A stretch of 37,973 nt of DNA from an uncultured Schlesneria sp. (lineage in GTDB: Bacteria; Planctomycetota; Planctomycetia; Planctomycetales; Planctomycetaceae), in NCBI GenBank assembly GCA_903904835.1, contig CAIVEI010000111.1:1-37973 (forward strand), written 5' to 3'. Under the pieces are notes generated by a model, which did no database searches, was not told the DNA's origin, and saw only the letters and a list, made by a program, of their open reading frames with translations. Below, piece after piece: positions 35,829 to 37,973 of this stretch (positions are counted from its first letter, which is position 1; every line of letters begins with the position of its first letter). The position numbers and the translations under genes were made by a program.

Positions 35829-37277
35829 ATGACAGACCACAACGGAAAACTCTTTATCGAGACGGTCGGCTGTCAGATGAATATGCTCGACAGCGAACTG
35901 GTTGTTGGGGCACTGCGCAAGGAAGGCTACAGCCTGACTGACGATATCCGAGAAGCCGATACCATTCTGTTTAATACCTGTAGCGTCCGCGAACATGCCG
36001 AGCACAAAATCTACTCGGCTCTCGGTCGGCTGAAATACAGTAAACTCTCGCGACCGAATCAGGTAATCGGCGTGTTGGGTTGTATGGCTCAAAAAGATCA
36101 GGAACTGGTCTTTCAAAAGGCCCCGCATGTTGACATGGTCGTCGGTACGGGCCAGCTTGCCGAAGTTCCCAAACTGATCGACGCGGCTCGCCAGCATCGG
36201 GAACGCTCACTGGCAGTCAGCCTGGACCGCAAGGAAGGATCGCGAGCAGAAGTCAGTGACAGCTTTCAGAGCTACGATCCGCTTCGCGAACCAGAAATGC
36301 GGCCATCGCCTTATCAGGCGTTCGTTCGGATCATGATTGGCTGCGACAAATTTTGCACTTATTGCGTCGTACCGATGACGCGCGGTCCTGAACAAAGCCG
36401 TCCGCCGCGAGATATCTTGCATGAAGTGAAGGTTCTCGCCGACCAGGGGGTCAAGGAAGTCACTCTGCTGGGTCAGACTGTCAACAGCTATAAGGTGACC
36501 CAGGACGGAAAACAGTACCGCCTGGCCGATCTGCTGGAAACGATTCACGACGTCGATGGAATTCTGAGACTGAAGTTCGTGACGAACTTTCCCAAGGACA
36601 TGACCGACGACCTGCTTCAAGCGGTTCGAGACTTGCCAAAGTGTGCTCATTATCTGCACGTCCCGGCACAGTCAGGCTGTAATGAGATGCTGAAGCGGAT
36701 GAAACGTGGTTACACGATTGAGGACTATCGGGAAATGTTCGGTCGTATCCGATCGACTTTGCCGAAGGCCTCGGTTTCGAGCGACTTCATCGTCGGTTTT
36801 TGTGGTGAGACTGAAGAGGCTCATCAGAAGAGCATGGACGTGATCCGCGAATGCCGTTTCAAGAACAGCTTCATTTTCAAGTATAGTCCTCGCCCGGGGA
36901 CCAAGGCCCACGACTTACTGGCCGACGATATTCCCGAAGAGGTCAAGCGGCATCGAAACCAGGAAATGCTTGCTCTGCAAAACCAGATCAGCGCTGAAGA
37001 CAACGCGGCGTTTATTGGCCGCGAAGTTGAAGTGCTGGTCGAAGGCCCAAGTAAATCAGAAGTCAAACGAGGGGACTCAGCGTCGTTAACAGGTCCCGTT
37101 CAGTTGACCGGGCGAACGACATGCGACCGGATTGTCGTGTTTAACGGCAATCCCCGGTTGGCAGGGTCGCTGACGTCGATCACGGTCGAAGACTGCACCC
37201 CAACGACACTGATCGGCAGCATTGTCACTCAAGAGATTCAACACGGCTCAGCGCCGCTGCTGCCGATCCTGGTTTAA
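35829..37277 (+). CDS. miaB: tRNA-2-methylthio-N6-dimethylallyladenosine synthase
   Basis: This 482-residue radical SAM methylthiotransferase converts i6A37 to ms2i6A37 in tRNAs that read codons beginning with U. The UPF0004 domain has its auxiliary-cluster cysteines at Cys15, Cys51 and Cys85 (ETVGCQMN, NTCSVREHAEHK, LGCMAQ). The radical SAM motif is Cys172-x3-Cys176-x2-Cys179 (GCDKFCTYCVVP). The sequence continues with LLGQTVNSY, HYLHVPAQSG, and a C-terminal TRAM domain (IGREVEVLVEG). The ATG has AAAGG upstream. The NTCSVREHAEHK form points to MiaB rather than to RimO or MtaB. Length fits the family. Secure. Confidence 0.96.
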   Translation: MTDHNGKLFIETVGCQMNMLDSELVVGALRKEGYSLTDDIREADTILFNTCSVREHAEHKIYSALGRLKYSKLSRPNQVIGVLGCMAQKDQELVFQKAPHVDMVVGTGQLAEVPKLIDAARQHRERSLAVSLDRKEGSRAEVSDSFQSYDPLREPEMRPSPYQAFVRIMIGCDKFCTYCVVPMTRGPEQSRPPRDILHEVKVLADQGVKEVTLLGQTVNSYKVTQDGKQYRLADLLETIHDVDGILRLKFVTNFPKDMTDDLLQAVRDLPKCAHYLHVPAQSGCNEMLKRMKRGYTIEDYREMFGRIRSTLPKASVSSDFIVGFCGETEEAHQKSMDVIRECRFKNSFIFKYSPRPGTKAHDLLADDIPEEVKRHRNQEMLALQNQISAEDNAAFIGREVEVLVEGPSKSEVKRGDSASLTGPVQLTGRTTCDRIVVFNGNPRLAGSLTSITVEDCTPTTLIGSIVTQEIQHGSAPLLPILV

Positions 37278-37309
37278 TAAACGAGATAAAAATAGCCCGG
37301 TCTTGGGGA

Positions 37310-37750
37310 TCACTCGGACCAGTTATTGATGTCATCACCGCCGCCATCTTCGTTCTGCTTGTTCGGTCCTGAAGACCAGATCGCAGGCTTGTCGATGTTC
37401 GACTTGCTGTTGGGATACTGGTAGTTCAATGGCTGGTTCCAGGCATCCTTCGGAAGCTTTTCGGCGAAGGCGGCCATCGGCTTGCCGTCAGCTCCTTGAC
37501 CGGGATTCAGCATCTGGTTGACGTCTGTCGGAAAATCTCCGTCGTGGGCGACCGCATATTGTTTGGCGATTTGTTCAAAACCGGAAATATTGACTTTGGT
37601 CTGCCGGACCAAGGCGACTTTCTGCTGGCCGATCAAGTTGGGAATCACCATTGCCGCGATGACGCCAAGGATTGCGAGCACCAGCAAGACTTCCGTCAAC
37701 GTAAATCCGTGACGGTGATGCGAACGAGGGATTGATGAATAGCGTTTCAT
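37310..37750 (-). CDS. GspG-like type II secretion pseudopilin / prepilin-type protein
   Basis: This 146-residue protein is a type IV pilin-like subunit. The leader MKRYSSIPRSHHRHG ends at the prepilin peptidase site G-FTLTE, followed by the hydrophobic helix VLLVLAILGVIAAMVIPNLIG with Glu at mature position 5. The rest follows GspG: FEQIAKQYAVAHDGDFPTDV and a C-terminal loop (LPKDAWNQPLNYQYP, SSGPNKQNEDGGGDDINNW) including the Asp/Asn calcium-site region. ATG 37750 has GGAAG upstream; GTG 37756 is also in frame. Other type II secretion genes are not present, so it is a lone copy here. It converges with miaB with a 32-base gap. Confidence 0.88.
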   Translation of the reverse strand: MKRYSSIPRSHHRHGFTLTEVLLVLAILGVIAAMVIPNLIGQQKVALVRQTKVNISGFEQIAKQYAVAHDGDFPTDVNQMLNPGQGADGKPMAAFAEKLPKDAWNQPLNYQYPNSKSNIDKPAIWSSGPNKQNEDGGGDDINNWSE

Positions 37751-37849
37751 GATCACTTCCGAGAATCAAGGTATTCCGAAACCAACTTGTCACAAAAAGG
37801 AGTTTGCTCTTTGCCTTTGTAACCTGCAACGCGAAGTTTTGTTCGTTCA

Positions 37850-37880
37850 GGTTGATTTCAGGTTTTTCCTGAAATCAACC
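37850..37880. repeat. Perfect 13-bp hairpin with a TTTTT loop
   Basis: GGTTGATTTCAGG (37850-37862) pairs exactly with CCTGAAATCAACC (37868-37880). No T-tract follows on either strand. It is 100 bases upstream of the pseudopilin start and close to the next inverted repeat. It might be the 3' structure of a minus-strand gene outside the window. Confidence 0.7.
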
Positions 37881-37925
37881 ACGAAAAACCCGCCAATCGT
37901 TGAATTACTTGGCAGCCCATTGAGA

Positions 37926-37973
37926 TCGGCGGCTGGAAGCCGCCACTACGTAACGGCGGCTTCCAGCCGCCGA
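37926..37973. repeat. Perfect 19-bp inverted repeat at the window end
   Basis: TCGGCGGCTGGAAGCCGCC (37926-37944) is mirrored exactly at 37955-37973 around a 10-base spacer. Each arm is itself partly palindromic (GGCGGCT-GGA-AGCCGCC), so the DNA can fold as one long stem or two small hairpins, like REP/BIME elements. It may extend past the window edge. Confidence 0.75.

Overview
The window looks like chromosomal DNA of a planctomycete (Planctomycetales). The evidence is two secreted proteins with C-terminal VPEP-TM-Arg (PEP-CTERM) sorting signals, a secreted sialate O-acetylesterase and a CocE-type hydrolase, a tandem-duplicated membrane protein of a kind I associate with planctomycetes, moderate GC, frequent GTG/TTG starts and weak Shine-Dalgarno sequences. 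Genus cannot be fixed from this stretch. I see no tRNA, rRNA, CRISPR array, insertion sequence or phage gene.

Layout. (1) 250-6498: housekeeping metabolism. mazG and xylB are coupled on the minus strand, panB and a class V aminotransferase lie on the plus strand, and an amidohydrolase converges with them. (2) 6557-17474: the most interesting part. A radical SAM protein and a CobW-type GTPase read leftward. A seven-gene plus-strand run reads rightward: DegT-type PLP enzyme, a small helical unknown, an H-protein-like lipoyl carrier, a two-cluster [4Fe-4S] protein, a class II terpene (squalene/hopene-type) cyclase, a fusion of a Cys-rich DUF116-like domain to a polyprenyl diphosphate synthase, and a farnesyltransferase-beta-like alpha/alpha-barrel protein. 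(3) 17497-21560: minus-strand threonine synthase, a citrate synthase family protein and a sialate O-acetylesterase. (4) 21766-24445: plus-strand NYN/YacP nuclease-like protein and a secreted CocE/NonD hydrolase. (5) 24679-28659: the duplicated membrane protein, a LamG-like PEP-CTERM protein, and an ECF sigma factor with a small zinc-finger partner. (6) 29078-32458: glycosyltransferase and asparagine synthase, an exopolysaccharide-type pair. (7) 32459-37973: a gene-poor stretch, a second PEP-CTERM protein with a clear terminator, a membrane protein/winged-helix regulator pair, miaB, and a GspG-like pseudopilin.

How genes may work together. In region 2 the prenyl synthase would make a linear polyprenyl diphosphate. 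The class II cyclase, perhaps with the second barrel protein, would cyclise it or a derived hydrocarbon. The dithiol lipoyl carrier, the ferredoxin-like protein and the Cys-rich domain suggest a redox step, and DegT and the radical SAM enzyme could decorate the product. The presence and order of genes is seen directly; the pathway is inference. I know of no named pathway with this gene set, and I regard it as the best candidate for an undescribed system in the window.
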